A DNA stretch of 64,000 nucleotides, taken from contig JAIELP010000006.1 in assembly GCA_019752925.1 (NCBI GenBank), positions 62,001-126,000 on the forward strand. The letters run 5' to 3'. The notes below the pieces were generated by a model, which had not been told where the DNA came from, did not search any database, and was given only the letters and a program-made list of their open reading frames with translations. Positions 1 to 9,687 of this stretch are shown piece by piece; position 1 is the stretch's first letter, and every line of letters begins with the position of its first letter. The translations under genes were made by a program, and so were the position numbers. The stretch comes from a bacterium (lineage in GTDB: Bacteria; Bdellovibrionota; Bdellovibrionia; Bdellovibrionales; Bdellovibrionaceae).

Positions 1-151
1 TAACACTATAATGAAGCAATTTAAAGAGCTCGTGGAAACCAAACTGCCGTCTCAAATGAGGCCTGAAAAATATATTCAGTTCAAAACATTGCCGCGAAAT
101 AAAAATGGAAAAATTGACCGCGAACAAATAAAACAGACAGTGTTTGTATAA
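1..151 (+). CDS. C-terminal fragment of an adenylate-forming ligase
   Basis: Only the last 49 codons lie in the window; the gene enters from the left. The tail contains LPRNKNGKIDR, the A10 motif of the AMP-binding (ANL) superfamily, whose Lys contacts the adenylate, so the protein activates a carboxylate as an acyl- or aminoacyl-AMP. The substrate cannot be told from this fragment. It converges on an SGNH protein and an MBOAT acyltransferase on the other strand. A ligase, an MBOAT and a DltD-like protein together recall the D-alanylation (dlt) module, but that is inference from context. Confidence 0.75.
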   Translation, partial: NTIMKQFKELVETKLPSQMRPEKYIQFKTLPRNKNGKIDREQIKQTVFV

Positions 152-157
152 CAAAAA

Positions 158-1300
158 TTATTTATATCTATCTTTTAAATCATGAGCCAATTTAGTCATA
201 ACTTGTTTCATAGATTCTTGTCTCAAATGCATGGCATCGGCAAAATCAGCATCTTTAAAATCAAACGATTTGGTATAATCAATGACGGTTGCCGAGGTTT
301 GTGCGGCAACTTTATTTAAAACGTAATCTTCATAGCTAAATTTATCGGCTAGTTGTTGAAAGTCAGGAGCATAAGGAACTTTTAACAAATATACGTTATC
401 CGCAAACTTTTGAGCCAACTTTACAGATTCTATATAATAGTTAATCAGACTTTCTTCATAGCCCATAAAGCCGCCATTTTCGTTAAGGCCGTTGCCCCGA
501 AAGTAATCTGCAAGCATAGCTTTCCACTCATCTGGCTCATGCATTTTATTTTGCATTTGATCAAATTCGATCTGACTCGCAGGTAAATTCCATCCAGACA
601 TTCCAAATTTTTCTAAGTTCCATTCGGGTCTTTCGTAGAACTGAGGTAAAGACCAAATATTTGCTATTCCGGCAAAGCGAGGTTTGCGTTCAAAGGAATA
701 AATACGCCCCTGAATAAATGCATAAGCTTCTAAATACTGCCAATCAAAAGCTGGCATATGACTATTCAAGAATAAATAGGTGGCGGTTGCTGGATCTGCA
801 ATGAACATATCTTTCCAAGCGGCTTTGTTCATAAAAACATCTGGGTTGCCTACATCAATCATTAATTTATGGCGATTGAATGTGCGACGATTCATGCTGG
901 CGGGGCAAATTTCTATTATTACAGCTTTAAATTTTTTTTGATTTTTTGAAAACTCGCCCATCAATCTGTTATTGAGTGCATACAAACCAAGTCCGAAGTT
1001 TCCTTCAAAGGCTAAATTATAACTGACAGACTCAATTCCCGCATCGTTCAAAGGCTTATCAAAGTCGGGAGGATATAAGAAATACTGAAAAATTGAAGTC
1101 CCTAAAAAAAGAGTAGTTACTTCGGGCTTAGCAGAAATAACCGGCAAATTTCTCATCAGTTTACCAAAGCGTTGGTTTGATTTTTTCCTTATTGTATTCG
1201 GCATAGCATGACTGAAGTGATCAATTACATAATAAATTGCCGAAAAGCTGAAAGCTAAATTTAAAACAATAAATAAAGTGGATAAATGTTTTTTATTCAT
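158..1300 (-). CDS. DltD-like SGNH-fold membrane-anchored protein
   Basis: This 380-residue protein has one N-terminal membrane segment (about residues 8-28) followed by an extracytoplasmic domain. LFLGTSIFQ near residue 64 sits where SGNH hydrolases have GDS, with Thr replacing Asp. FADAMHLRQES near the C-terminus supplies the D-x-x-H-like end of the catalytic site. Such proteins commonly pair with MBOAT acyltransferases (DltD with DltB, AlgX/AlgJ with AlgI) and complete acyl transfer outside the membrane. Here it starts 3 bases after the MBOAT stop, which supports that pairing. The acyl group and acceptor are unknown. Confidence 0.7.
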   Translation of the reverse strand: MNKKHLSTLFIVLNLAFSFSAIYYVIDHFSHAMPNTIRKKSNQRFGKLMRNLPVISAKPEVTTLFLGTSIFQYFLYPPDFDKPLNDAGIESVSYNLAFEGNFGLGLYALNNRLMGEFSKNQKKFKAVIIEICPASMNRRTFNRHKLMIDVGNPDVFMNKAAWKDMFIADPATATYLFLNSHMPAFDWQYLEAYAFIQGRIYSFERKPRFAGIANIWSLPQFYERPEWNLEKFGMSGWNLPASQIEFDQMQNKMHEPDEWKAMLADYFRGNGLNENGGFMGYEESLINYYIESVKLAQKFADNVYLLKVPYAPDFQQLADKFSYEDYVLNKVAAQTSATVIDYTKSFDFKDADFADAMHLRQESMKQVMTKLAHDLKDRYK

Positions 1301-1303
1301 AAA

Positions 1304-2689
1304 TTAGTACCCAACATAAACCGCATTGACCCCGCTGAGACCTAAAGTTATTCCGAAAAATAGCAAAATAATACAAACAACAAAATTTGCAGCAATTATC
1401 TTTTTATCTATATCTTTGTTGTAATCAGAAAGCCGATCGATAAGCTTTTCGCATAGATAGATGGCTAATAGCGAAACAACAGCAAATAGAATATTTCTGA
1501 GAGTTCTTGGATTGGTGTATTCTGCAATAGTGGCGCTGTTGGTATAAAAAGACTCCATCAATTTTATAAATGTTCCGACGGAATCAGACAAAAAAAGCGC
1601 ATTAATACAAAGTACTGCGAAGAAAGTTACAGGCCATGATATCCAGCGGGTTGTAGAGCCTTTTGGAAATAGAAACACCACAAGAAGAGCATTTATTATG
1701 GAATAAGCCAGCATTTTTAAAGACAATTGGTGCCAAAGACCGATTAAAAGAAAGGTTACAAAAACACTAAGCTTCGTCGTTACCTGAGTTGATTTAAAAA
1801 GCTTCATTCTGGCCAGGCGGTAATTGAGCGGTAAGAAAAAATACTCCCTGAACCAAGCACCTAAGGTAATATGCCAATTACGCCAGTACTCCGCCATCGA
1901 ACATGAAAAAAATGGAAATTTGAAATTTAGCGGCACATCAAAGCCCATCATCTTTGCAAGTCCCACAACTATATCAGAAAAACCTGAAAAATTAGTATAA
2001 AGGTAAAATGATAAAATAAGCATGATTGTAAAGGGGTGTCGCAAAGAAGCTGTTGCTTGTTGCTCAGTTAGCGGTATTGAGTAAAGAAAATTAGTTTTTA
2101 AAAAAATTCCAGAGAATGCAAACTTAAAAAGGCCCATGCAAAACAAACAGTAACCATGAATGCTTCTTTTATATAAATAATTGGAGTTTAAGCTGTTTTG
2201 AAAATCAGTAAATTTGTGAAAAGGACCGATTAAAAGTGTTGGAAAAAACAAAGCAGACGTCATGTAGCGGCCAAATTTTACAGGCTGTTCAATAACTTTA
2301 TTTGCGCGATCAAAAAGTAATGCTAGTGAGTGAAACATGATAAACGAAAAGCCAACAGGTAAGGCGTTTTCAAGTAATATGTTATGATCACCTGTTGTAA
2401 AAAGACCCAACTTAAAAGAAACAAACAAGGCAATAACTGCAGCTATGTAAGTTTGGTAAATCCACTTTTTTTGTATAAAATAAGAAGCAGCATGTACAAG
2501 TGCAATCCATAAAACTACAGATGAAAAAACTAATAATGAATGAGTAACATAATACAAAAACAACAGAGAAAGTGAGCCTATTGTAAATAATCTGTAATTA
2601 GTTTTTTGAGGGAAAATGTGATAAAGTATGACTCCGATCCAACCCCAAAAAACCAAAGCAATCACATTATTCAATATACTCCTCCACAA
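1304..2689 (-). CDS. MBOAT family membrane O-acyltransferase (AlgI/DltB-like)
   Basis: The protein has 461 residues and about ten hydrophobic segments. The MBOAT signature AEYWRNWHITLGAWFREYFF lies near the middle, and the probable catalytic His is in FLLIGLWHQLS, where the family usually has GLWHG. Members pass acyl groups across the membrane to polysaccharides or other envelope acceptors. It is the first gene of a two-gene unit with the SGNH protein downstream, spaced by 3 bases. The family call is firm from these motifs; the product modified is unknown. Confidence 0.88.
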   Translation of the reverse strand: MWRSILNNVIALVFWGWIGVILYHIFPQKTNYRLFTIGSLSLLFLYYVTHSLLVFSSVVLWIALVHAASYFIQKKWIYQTYIAAVIALFVSFKLGLFTTGDHNILLENALPVGFSFIMFHSLALLFDRANKVIEQPVKFGRYMTSALFFPTLLIGPFHKFTDFQNSLNSNYLYKRSIHGYCLFCMGLFKFAFSGIFLKTNFLYSIPLTEQQATASLRHPFTIMLILSFYLYTNFSGFSDIVVGLAKMMGFDVPLNFKFPFFSCSMAEYWRNWHITLGAWFREYFFLPLNYRLARMKLFKSTQVTTKLSVFVTFLLIGLWHQLSLKMLAYSIINALLVVFLFPKGSTTRWISWPVTFFAVLCINALFLSDSVGTFIKLMESFYTNSATIAEYTNPRTLRNILFAVVSLLAIYLCEKLIDRLSDYNKDIDKKIIAANFVVCIILLFFGITLGLSGVNAVYVGY

Positions 2690-2808
2690 TAAATAACGAA
2701 AAAAATTCTAACATCCGCATTTGTTTAAAGCACGACCATTGACCTGTTAACTCAACGCGTAGTATGAAATAATATACGGAACATAAGAGCGCTTGATAGC
2801 CTGAGAGC

Positions 2809-3915
2809 ATGTCATTTGTAACGCGCCGAAATTTTTTAATCAGCTTAGCAACGACGATAATTTTAAGTCGTGTGAGTGCTGGAACAAAAAAGAAAACTGC
2901 AAAAAAAATAAAAAATGAAAAGCACGAAAAGTTAATAATTTTGAATGCTCCCTACGGTGCTTACGGCAACTCCAACCAGTTTGTTGTTTCAGATCCGGGC
3001 TCGCTACGCTCTTTTGATTTAGTAAATAAAAAAATGACCGAAGTGCCGATTACTTTTTTTGGGCACACCGCTGCTCACGATCCTGAAAATCCCGATTTAG
3101 TTGTTACCTTTGAACAGTATGGAATGCGCGGAGCTTTAATAGATCTAAAATCTAAAAAAGTACTTCAGACAGTGAATACGGCCAAGGGCAATACTTTTAT
3201 GGGGCACGCTGTTTTTTTAAAAGGACAAAATCAGATTTTAACAACAGAGCACAATCATTCTCAGACTCGTGGTGAAATAGTTGTGCGTAATGCAAAAACT
3301 CTTGAAGAAGTAAGACGCTTTTCTTCAAATGGAATAAAGCCCCATGACTGTGCTTTAGCTGAAAATGATAAAGTGCTTATCGTAGCCAACGCCGGTCGCA
3401 AAAGTAATATTTCATATATTGAAGTTGCTACGGGTAAGGTGATCAGTAAAATTCAGCTAATTGATGATGATAAAGGGCCTTTTTCGCATTTTGAAATATC
3501 AAAAGACGGTTGGATGATAGTAGGTCCGCGCAGAGATACGGCTAGAGTCAATTTAGTAAGCCCGGAAAAGGAAGTTTTTACTTTGGATCACCCCAAAACA
3601 AATAAACCTGGCGTGCTGAGCTTGGCTTTTATCGACAGCACAGATTTAGTTTTAGCGACTTACCCTGAAGCCAATTTGGTTCAGATTTGGAATTATAAAA
3701 CCAAAAAAGTATTTGATACTTTGAGTTTTCCAACACCTAAAGGCGTTATTGTTGATATGAATTCAACAGCTGAAAATCCATCGGTGTATATATCTCTAGA
3801 AAATGAAAAAACTTTAAAGAAGATTGTCATTGAAAACGGTAAAAAAGCCAAAATAGTGTCGACCGACTTTGATTTTGGTGGCACCGGCTCTCATCTGACC
3901 AGAACGATCAGCTAA
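2809..3915 (+). CDS. Tat-exported DUF1513-like beta-propeller protein
   Basis: The 368-residue protein begins with a twin-arginine signal (TRRNFLISLA, Arg6-Arg7, then a hydrophobic run), so it is probably folded before export to the periplasm. The middle shows the DUF1513 pattern: GHAVFLKGQNQILTTEHNH, then GIKPHDCALAENDKVLIVAN. Repeated strands of this type suggest a YncE-like propeller. DUF1513 genes often lie in iron-uptake loci, but no such genes are visible here. A short GC stem (3909-3919) followed by a T-run overlaps the stop codon and may weakly terminate transcription. Confidence 0.75.
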   Translation: MSFVTRRNFLISLATTIILSRVSAGTKKKTAKKIKNEKHEKLIILNAPYGAYGNSNQFVVSDPGSLRSFDLVNKKMTEVPITFFGHTAAHDPENPDLVVTFEQYGMRGALIDLKSKKVLQTVNTAKGNTFMGHAVFLKGQNQILTTEHNHSQTRGEIVVRNAKTLEEVRRFSSNGIKPHDCALAENDKVLIVANAGRKSNISYIEVATGKVISKIQLIDDDKGPFSHFEISKDGWMIVGPRRDTARVNLVSPEKEVFTLDHPKTNKPGVLSLAFIDSTDLVLATYPEANLVQIWNYKTKKVFDTLSFPTPKGVIVDMNSTAENPSVYISLENEKTLKKIVIENGKKAKIVSTDFDFGGTGSHLTRTIS

Positions 3916-4259
3916 GCTGCAATTTTTTTGTAAGATATGCTAACACATAAAGTGTATGGCGAATTCGATATCGGTTAATTTTTTTTGAAAAAACATAAAA
4001 TGAGTACCCATTTAGCCCTCCAAGTGGCTTAAAGTGGTCGATTTATCATCAACTCATCGTATTAGGCCTAGACCCGCTTGAGATTATATCAAGTATTACT
4101 AATTTTTTTTTGCATTTATCTGTGAAAATTCTAAACTGTTATCAGGCAGGTAGCCTTTTTTAAGAACCACCCAAGTGGCTTTTTAAAAAGGGGGTTAAAT
4201 GATTAACCCACCACGCCCTTAGAAACATCTAAGTTTCTAACTTCTAGGAAGGAGCCACA
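3916..4259. other. Intergenic leader upstream of lon
   Basis: This 344-base stretch has no credible gene. It holds a possible promoter (4110-4137), two copies of a CCAAGTGGCTT word (about 4019 and 4171), and a hairpin GGGTTAA-ATGA-TTAACCC at 4192-4209. It ends in a strong Shine-Dalgarno, GGAAGGAG, before the lon ATG. I saw no CIRCE-type element. Confidence 0.5.
4110..4137 (+). promoter_or_regulatory. Possible sigma-70-like promoter for lon
   Basis: TTGCAT and TAAACT are separated by 16 bases, about 120 bases before the lon start codon. The match is moderate and the region is AT-rich, so chance similarity is possible. Confidence 0.3.
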
Positions 4260-6758
4260 ATGAGCGATACAAAATTACAACAGCTTCCACTGCTTCCGCT
4301 ACGCGACCTCATTATATTTCCGCATATGATGATGCCGCTATTCGTAGGCCGTGAAAAAAGTATAAACGCCCTTGAAGATGCGATGGGAAAGCAATCTGAT
4401 ATCGTATTAGCGGCTCAAAAAGATGCCAAAACCAACAATCCCGACGAAAAAGACATTTATGCAGTCGGCACAGTTGGCACCATCATCCAATTACTGAGAC
4501 TTCCGGATGGAACAGTTAAAGTTCTGGTAGAAGGTAAACGTCGTGTACGAATTAAAAACTTTGTAAGCAACGAAGGTCACTTTGTGGTTAACTGCGAAGC
4601 GATTAACGAAGAAGTATCAAATCCTACAGAAGCTTCGGCACTAGTAAGATCTGTTAAAGGTACTTTCGAAACTTACGTTAAATTAAATAAACGTATTCCA
4701 CCTGAAATTTTAATGCGCGTATCAAGCATTGAAAACCCAGGTGAATTAGCTGACATCATCGTGGCTCAGCTGAATCTTAAGTTAGAAGACAAACAGGCTG
4801 TGTTGGAAATCCTAGACCCAACTAAGCGTTTAGAACATTTATTAAACTTAATGACGGGCGAGATTGAAATTCTGGAAGTAGAAAAGAAAATCCGTACCCG
4901 TGTTAAGAAACAAATGGAAAAGTCGCAAAAAGAATACTATCTGAACGAGCAAATGCAGGCGATTCAGAAAGAGCTTGGCGAAAAAGATGATTACCAAGCC
5001 GAGTTAGACGACTTAACAGCAAAGTGTAACGATAAAAAAATGCCTAAAGAGGCAAAAGATAAAGTTCATAAAGAAATCAAAAAATTAAAAATGATGTCTC
5101 CTATGAGTGCCGAAGCCACTGTGGTTAGAAACTACATTGACTGGGTGTTGTCTTTACCTTGGCAGGAATACTCAGAAGATCGTCATGATGTTAAAAATGC
5201 TAAAAAGATTTTAGATCACGATCACTGGGGATTAGAAAAAGTTAAAGAGCGTATCTTAGAATACTTAGCTGTACTTTCACTAGCAAAAGATATGAAAGGT
5301 TCAATCATCTGTTTAGCGGGTCCTCCGGGCGTAGGTAAAACTTCACTTGCAAGATCGATCGCTGAATCTTTAGGTCGTCCATTTGCCAGAATTTCTCTGG
5401 GTGGCGTTCGTGATGAAGCTGAAATTCGTGGTCACCGTAAAACTTATGTAGGCGCTATGCCGGGTAAAATTTTACAGGCTTTACGCAAAGTAGATAAAGG
5501 CAATCCGGTAGTATTACTGGATGAAATCGACAAAATGGCTAATGACTTCCGCGGTGACCCAGCGTCAGCGATGTTAGAAGTATTAGATCCAGAACAAAAT
5601 CATAACTTCTCGGATCACTACCTTGAGTTAGAATATGACTTATCTAAAGTTATGTTCGTTGCTACAGCAAATAACTTAGGCTCTGTGCCTCGTCCATTAT
5701 TAGATCGTATGGAAGTTATTTACTTAGATGGATACATCGAGCAAGAAAAGTTCCATATTGCTAAAAACTACTTAGTTAACAAACAAATCGAAGCCCACGG
5801 CTTAAAAGATTTCAAAGTCACTATGCAGGACAAAGCCATTCGCGATGTAATCCGTTACTACACTCGCGAAGCGGGCGTGCGTAACTTAGAAAGACAATTT
5901 GCAAACGTATTCCGTAAAGTAGCTAAAGACATCGTGATGTCTCAATCTATCGAAGACTTCAGAAAAGACGGAACGGGAAGTGCAGATAAAACTGCTGGTA
6001 AAAAAGCAGCTAAAGGTAAAAAATCTACTGCAAAAAAATCTGAAGGATATGTAGTAACTCCAGAAAAAGTAGTTGAGTTGATTGGTGCTCATAAATACAA
6101 ATATGGTGAAATCGAAAAACAAAATGAAATCGGTCTTACAAATGGTATGGCGTGGACTGAGGTTGGCGGAGACTTACTCGCTGTTGAAGTGAGTGCGGTT
6201 CCAGGTAAAGGTAAATTTACAGTTACCGGCCAATTAGGTGATGTGATGAAAGAATCTTGTGTGGCGGCAATGTCTTACACGAGATCTCGCGGACCATTGT
6301 TTGAATTAGATAAAGAATTCTATGAGAACATTGATATCCACATCCATTTCCCAGATGGCGCTACTCCTAAAGACGGTCCATCAGCAGGTATCGCTTTAAC
6401 AACTTCGATTGTTTCAGCAATGTTGAAAATTCCGGTAAAACGTACGGTAGCCATGACTGGTGAAGTTTCATTACGCGGTAAAGTATTGCCAATCGGCGGC
6501 TTAAAAGAAAAAGTTTTAGCGGCTCACCGTGGTGGAATTAAAACAATCATCTGCCCTAAGGAAAATGAAAAAGACTTAAAAGACATTCCAAAAGAAGTGT
6601 TAAAAGAGTTGAAAGTTATCCTGGTTGATCACGTAGACCAAGTTTTGATCAATGCTTTAGATATCAAAAATCCGAAAGAGCTCTTCAAGGCTTCTCCGGG
6701 TCGCGATCAAGGCATCAAAGCTCACTACACAGGCCAACAGGTTCACACGACTCACTAG
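4260..6758 (+). CDS. lon: ATP-dependent Lon protease (LonA type)
   Basis: Lon unfolds and degrades damaged or regulatory proteins in the cytosol. The 832-residue protein has the N-terminal LON domain ([15 protein letters not shown]), a coiled-coil, an AAA+ module with Walker A GPPGVGKT at residue 354 and Walker [11 protein letters not shown], and the protease domain with catalytic Ser708 (KDGPSAG) and Lys751 (GGLKEK). A Lys/Ala-rich insert at about residues 575-600 separates the ATPase and protease domains and is probably a flexible linker. The start is fixed by GGAAGGAG 5 bases upstream. It stands alone, not beside clpX as in many bacteria. Confidence 0.98.
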   Translation: MSDTKLQQLPLLPLRDLIIFPHMMMPLFVGREKSINALEDAMGKQSDIVLAAQKDAKTNNPDEKDIYAVGTVGTIIQLLRLPDGTVKVLVEGKRRVRIKNFVSNEGHFVVNCEAINEEVSNPTEASALVRSVKGTFETYVKLNKRIPPEILMRVSSIENPGELADIIVAQLNLKLEDKQAVLEILDPTKRLEHLLNLMTGEIEILEVEKKIRTRVKKQMEKSQKEYYLNEQMQAIQKELGEKDDYQAELDDLTAKCNDKKMPKEAKDKVHKEIKKLKMMSPMSAEATVVRNYIDWVLSLPWQEYSEDRHDVKNAKKILDHDHWGLEKVKERILEYLAVLSLAKDMKGSIICLAGPPGVGKTSLARSIAESLGRPFARISLGGVRDEAEIRGHRKTYVGAMPGKILQALRKVDKGNPVVLLDEIDKMANDFRGDPASAMLEVLDPEQNHNFSDHYLELEYDLSKVMFVATANNLGSVPRPLLDRMEVIYLDGYIEQEKFHIAKNYLVNKQIEAHGLKDFKVTMQDKAIRDVIRYYTREAGVRNLERQFANVFRKVAKDIVMSQSIEDFRKDGTGSADKTAGKKAAKGKKSTAKKSEGYVVTPEKVVELIGAHKYKYGEIEKQNEIGLTNGMAWTEVGGDLLAVEVSAVPGKGKFTVTGQLGDVMKESCVAAMSYTRSRGPLFELDKEFYENIDIHIHFPDGATPKDGPSAGIALTTSIVSAMLKIPVKRTVAMTGEVSLRGKVLPIGGLKEKVLAAHRGGIKTIICPKENEKDLKDIPKEVLKELKVILVDHVDQVLINALDIKNPKELFKASPGRDQGIKAHYTGQQVHTTH

Positions 6759-6780
6759 TCGTCTAACTGAAAATGAGTAG

Positions 6781-6822
6781 AAAATGGCGTTATTTGCACA
6801 AAATAGCGTCATTTTTATTTTT
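6781..6822 (+). terminator. Rho-independent terminator after lon
   Basis: A 15-bp stem (6781-6795 with 6801-6815, two G-U pairs) around the loop GCACA is followed by a T-rich tail. It lies 22 bases after the lon stop. Confidence 0.85.
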
Positions 6823-7007
6823 ATACCACATCGCTTAATAATTAGGCGTGATATAAAAAATTCTTAAATGGCCCGTTAATTCACAAAAAACCCAGTGTTT
6901 TCAAGTGTTAAAATCTGTTTAAAGCAAATTGTTATTAAAAAGTATGATTGTTGATTGACCCTAGATTTCAGATTCTGTAAGAAATTGACTTCTTTGGAGT
7001 ACAAAAA

Positions 7008-8129
7008 ATGTCAAATCAATCAGAACGCCTGCTTGAAATAGGAAAGCTCTACTGCGATCGCGGAGATTACAGTCTGGCATTACCTAATCTTCAGGAAGCA
7101 GCCAAAACGCTTCTTGCGGAGAAAAATTTCAATACTTACCTGAAATCACTTCAACATATTTTAAGAATTCATGCTGAACGTGCAGAGCAAGAACAAATCA
7201 CAGAAATTAAAGAACACTTACATGATTTAGTTATCCGTGAAGGCATCGAGCTTTCATCAAAAATGTATTATATTTTAGGTTTATGTTCGAGTTTAAAAGC
7301 TCAGCCTGAAAATGCGGTTGAGTATTTAAAAAAAGCTCTTGAGTTAGGACTTAAAGATAATAATCAAGAAGATATGTGTTACGCGATCTTAGGTTTATCT
7401 ATCTGCTACCGTCAGCAAGGTAAATTCGAAGAAGCTCTAAAAGAAGTTTATAACTTAAATATTTTCTTGCAGGTTTTAGATAGCACGGAGTTAAAAATCG
7501 GCTCTGCAAACTCAAATGCACGCATCCTCATGGATATGAAAAAATATGAAAATGCGTTGGACGTTCTGTGGATGGCATATGAAGAAATTAAAAATTCAAA
7601 ACAGCTTTACACAGCTCTTGGAATCTTAATCAACATCGGAATTTGTTTATTTGAAACAGGACAAAAAGACGCTGCTAAAATTTATTTCAGTTTAGCGTAC
7701 AAATCTATCGATCCAGTTAACAACAAAGCTTACTTAAGCGTTACTGAGAAATATTTAAAAGTATTAAACGCAAATATGACAACTGAGCTTGATATGGTCT
7801 TCGATTTAGACAATCATGCCATCATTGAAAAATCTTTAGGTAAGATTGATTTCAAAAATCAGTTTATCCTTCTAGATTTATTAAAACTGTTTATCAGCAA
7901 CCAAGGTCAGATTTTCTCGAAAGAGTACCTAGTGGAGCAAGTGTGGAAACAGGATTACGATCCTGAAGTTCACGACAACAAAATTTACGTAACGATTAAA
8001 CGTTTACGTAAAATGATCGAACCGGATTATGACAAACCTAAATATATTTTTAGAGCCAAGAATGGCTATTATTTAAGTAAGAGTGCGAAAGTAGAGTTGA
8101 ACGAATCTAGGGCTGAGGGGGCTTTATAA
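7008..8129 (+). CDS. TPR-containing transcriptional regulator with OmpR-type winged helix
   Basis: The 373-residue protein has N-terminal TPR-like helical repeats (about residues 1-250; for example YCDRGDYSLALPNLQEAAK). A C-terminal OmpR/PhoB-type DNA-binding domain follows (about 285-360), with a recognition-helix region around DNKIYVTIKRLRKMIEP and a wing at YIFRAKNGYYL. No receiver domain is present, so the signal is probably sensed through the TPR part. Its TAA overlaps the next ATG (TAATG), so it is translationally coupled to a secreted protein. The start follows TGGAG. Confidence 0.85.
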   Translation: MSNQSERLLEIGKLYCDRGDYSLALPNLQEAAKTLLAEKNFNTYLKSLQHILRIHAERAEQEQITEIKEHLHDLVIREGIELSSKMYYILGLCSSLKAQPENAVEYLKKALELGLKDNNQEDMCYAILGLSICYRQQGKFEEALKEVYNLNIFLQVLDSTELKIGSANSNARILMDMKKYENALDVLWMAYEEIKNSKQLYTALGILINIGICLFETGQKDAAKIYFSLAYKSIDPVNNKAYLSVTEKYLKVLNANMTTELDMVFDLDNHAIIEKSLGKIDFKNQFILLDLLKLFISNQGQIFSKEYLVEQVWKQDYDPEVHDNKIYVTIKRLRKMIEPDYDKPKYIFRAKNGYYLSKSAKVELNESRAEGAL

Positions 8130-8722
8130 TGAAAACAATTTTTACGTTAACGACAATGATGTTGCTGAGTTTTTCTCTTTTTGCGCAGAATGCGCAAATT
8201 CAGGAAGCAAGCACCGGTGGAGCTTGCTATAGTCAGCCAATGGGTGGCGTAGATGTTTGGCCTTGGTCCGTAGCTCAACCATTCCCATGGGATAATATCC
8301 AAGGGTTTTGGAAATTGGGAGATGACGAATCTTCTTATTTAAAAGCTACAGTATTAAGCTCTACTAACCGCCGTAAGATTTTAAGTCTTTCGGTTTATGG
8401 CGAGGGGGTTTGTTCTAAGCCTTACGCCCGCGGAACAGGTTACATTGATGCATCAGAGAAAAACGTAGTAAGAGCATTGGTTGCTGACGGCACTTATAAG
8501 TACCAGCTTAAATTAGGTATGTTTGATAGCCGTGATATCTCAGGCTTAATAAATTCGTGTTCTGAAAACATTATGGGTGTTTCTATGCAGGTTATTGGAC
8601 GCGCCAGAAAATCTGATAATCCTAAGCAAATGCCTTTAGACCCAAGTGTAACCGAAACACACAATATGTTGCTGAAAAAAGTAACAATTGACCTGGGCGA
8701 AGCTTGTAAAAAAATTAATTAA
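8129..8722 (+). CDS. Secreted protein of unknown function coupled to the TPR regulator
   Basis: This 197-residue protein has a clear Sec signal peptide (MKTIFTLTTMMLLSFSLFAQ). The mature part is small and probably beta-rich, with Cys residues near the N-terminus, middle and C-terminus (GGACYSQ, SKPYA, EACKKIN). I recognise no family. Its start codon overlaps the regulator stop, so the two are made together. It may be the output or the sensor partner of that regulator; this is inference from coupling only. Confidence 0.8.
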   Translation: MKTIFTLTTMMLLSFSLFAQNAQIQEASTGGACYSQPMGGVDVWPWSVAQPFPWDNIQGFWKLGDDESSYLKATVLSSTNRRKILSLSVYGEGVCSKPYARGTGYIDASEKNVVRALVADGTYKYQLKLGMFDSRDISGLINSCSENIMGVSMQVIGRARKSDNPKQMPLDPSVTETHNMLLKKVTIDLGEACKKIN

Positions 8723-8779
8723 TTGTAAAAGTTCTTGAGTCTTAGCGTAGAGGAGTTTATAAAAACTCTTCTACTATAC

Positions 8780-8855
8780 AGGGAGTTAGCTCAGTTGGTA
8801 GAGCGCCACCCTTACAAGGTGGATGTCGCAGGTTCGAATCCTGTACTCCCTACCA
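8780..8855 (+). tRNA. tRNA-Val (anticodon UAC)
   Basis: This is a complete 76-base cloverleaf with encoded CCA. Acceptor AGGGAGU pairs with ACUCCCU; the D-arm begins GCUC; the anticodon stem is CCACC/GGUGG with loop CUUACAA, giving UAC; the T-arm is GCAGG-UUCGAAU-CCUGU. It sits alone between a secreted-protein gene and an operon on the opposite strand. Confidence 0.97.
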
Positions 8856-8880
8856 TTCTTTCCTTTAAATACTTAACAAA

Positions 8881-9687
8881 TTATATTCGTCCAGGCATAG
8901 CGAGTTTTTTAAACCAGCAGAATATTTTTTTAATTTCATCAAAACTTAATAAAGAAATATAAGTGGCCAACATAATATATCCGAATAAGCGATGGTTCAT
9001 AAATACAATAATTTCAAAATGAAGACTGCATCCAATCAGCAAAGATATATACTTGCTGTAGCGGTTAAGCTGGAAAAGAGGAAATAAGCTTTCCCAAAAT
9101 ACGATAACAATCGAATAAAAATACAGTGCTGATAGAACCAAAGGATATTCGGCTAAAAAATCTAAGTTCCATCGGTTATAAAGAGGAAGGGCCATGGCCT
9201 CAAAAGGCGCCTGTCCGATGAGCCAACTGTCGTATAGAAATTTGCTTAAGCCACAAAGGACATAAATAATAGATACATGTATTTGTATCATTCGCATAAC
9301 AAATACAGATGAAAAATCTTTTTTGTTTTTAGAAAGCAATCTATCGACAGACCAAGCGTCACCACTGCCCGAAAAAAAAAGATAAGTAAGAATTAAAATT
9401 AAAATTTTATCGCCTATATATATTAAGTTAAAATTTGTTTCGGCGAAATATGAAAAACCTATATAGAGGTAAATGATCGAAGTTCTGGTAAATAAGCCAA
9501 TGAGCAAAAGTAACGAGCTGAGTATAAGAGAATATAAGTATAGAGAAACGAAAGTGTCATTGTTATTGAAGTAAATAGACAGAGGAGTCAGCTCCAGCCA
9601 AGCTAGAAACATTAAAAATCCGAAAGTTATGCGCATTAAAGCATAATGACGATTATCGATGTTAGAAAAAAAGAATTTATCTAACAT
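8881..9687 (-). CDS. HTTM-domain integral membrane protein
   Basis: The 268-residue protein has about seven to eight membrane segments and the HTTM (vitamin K-dependent carboxylase-like) pattern: HYALMRITFGFLMF near the start, GDAWSVDRLL in the middle, then RMIQIHVSIIYVLCGLSKF. Bacterial HTTM proteins are largely uncharacterised. It is the last gene of an operon of acyl-CoA ligase, SDR, a membrane-anchored partner and this protein, with TAA directly before its ATG. That suggests a membrane step on an acyl or small-molecule substrate. Confidence 0.8.
   Translation of the reverse strand: MLDKFFFSNIDNRHYALMRITFGFLMFLAWLELTPLSIYFNNNDTFVSLYLYSLILSSLLLLIGLFTRTSIIYLYIGFSYFAETNFNLIYIGDKILILILTYLFFSGSGDAWSVDRLLSKNKKDFSSVFVMRMIQIHVSIIYVLCGLSKFLYDSWLIGQAPFEAMALPLYNRWNLDFLAEYPLVLSALYFYSIVIVFWESLFPLFQLNRYSKYISLLIGCSLHFEIIVFMNHRLFGYIMLATYISLLSFDEIKKIFCWFKKLAMPGRI

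Noticed and set aside
8735-8962. 75-residue ORF on the plus strand
   Set aside because: It runs straight through the tRNA-Val gene.
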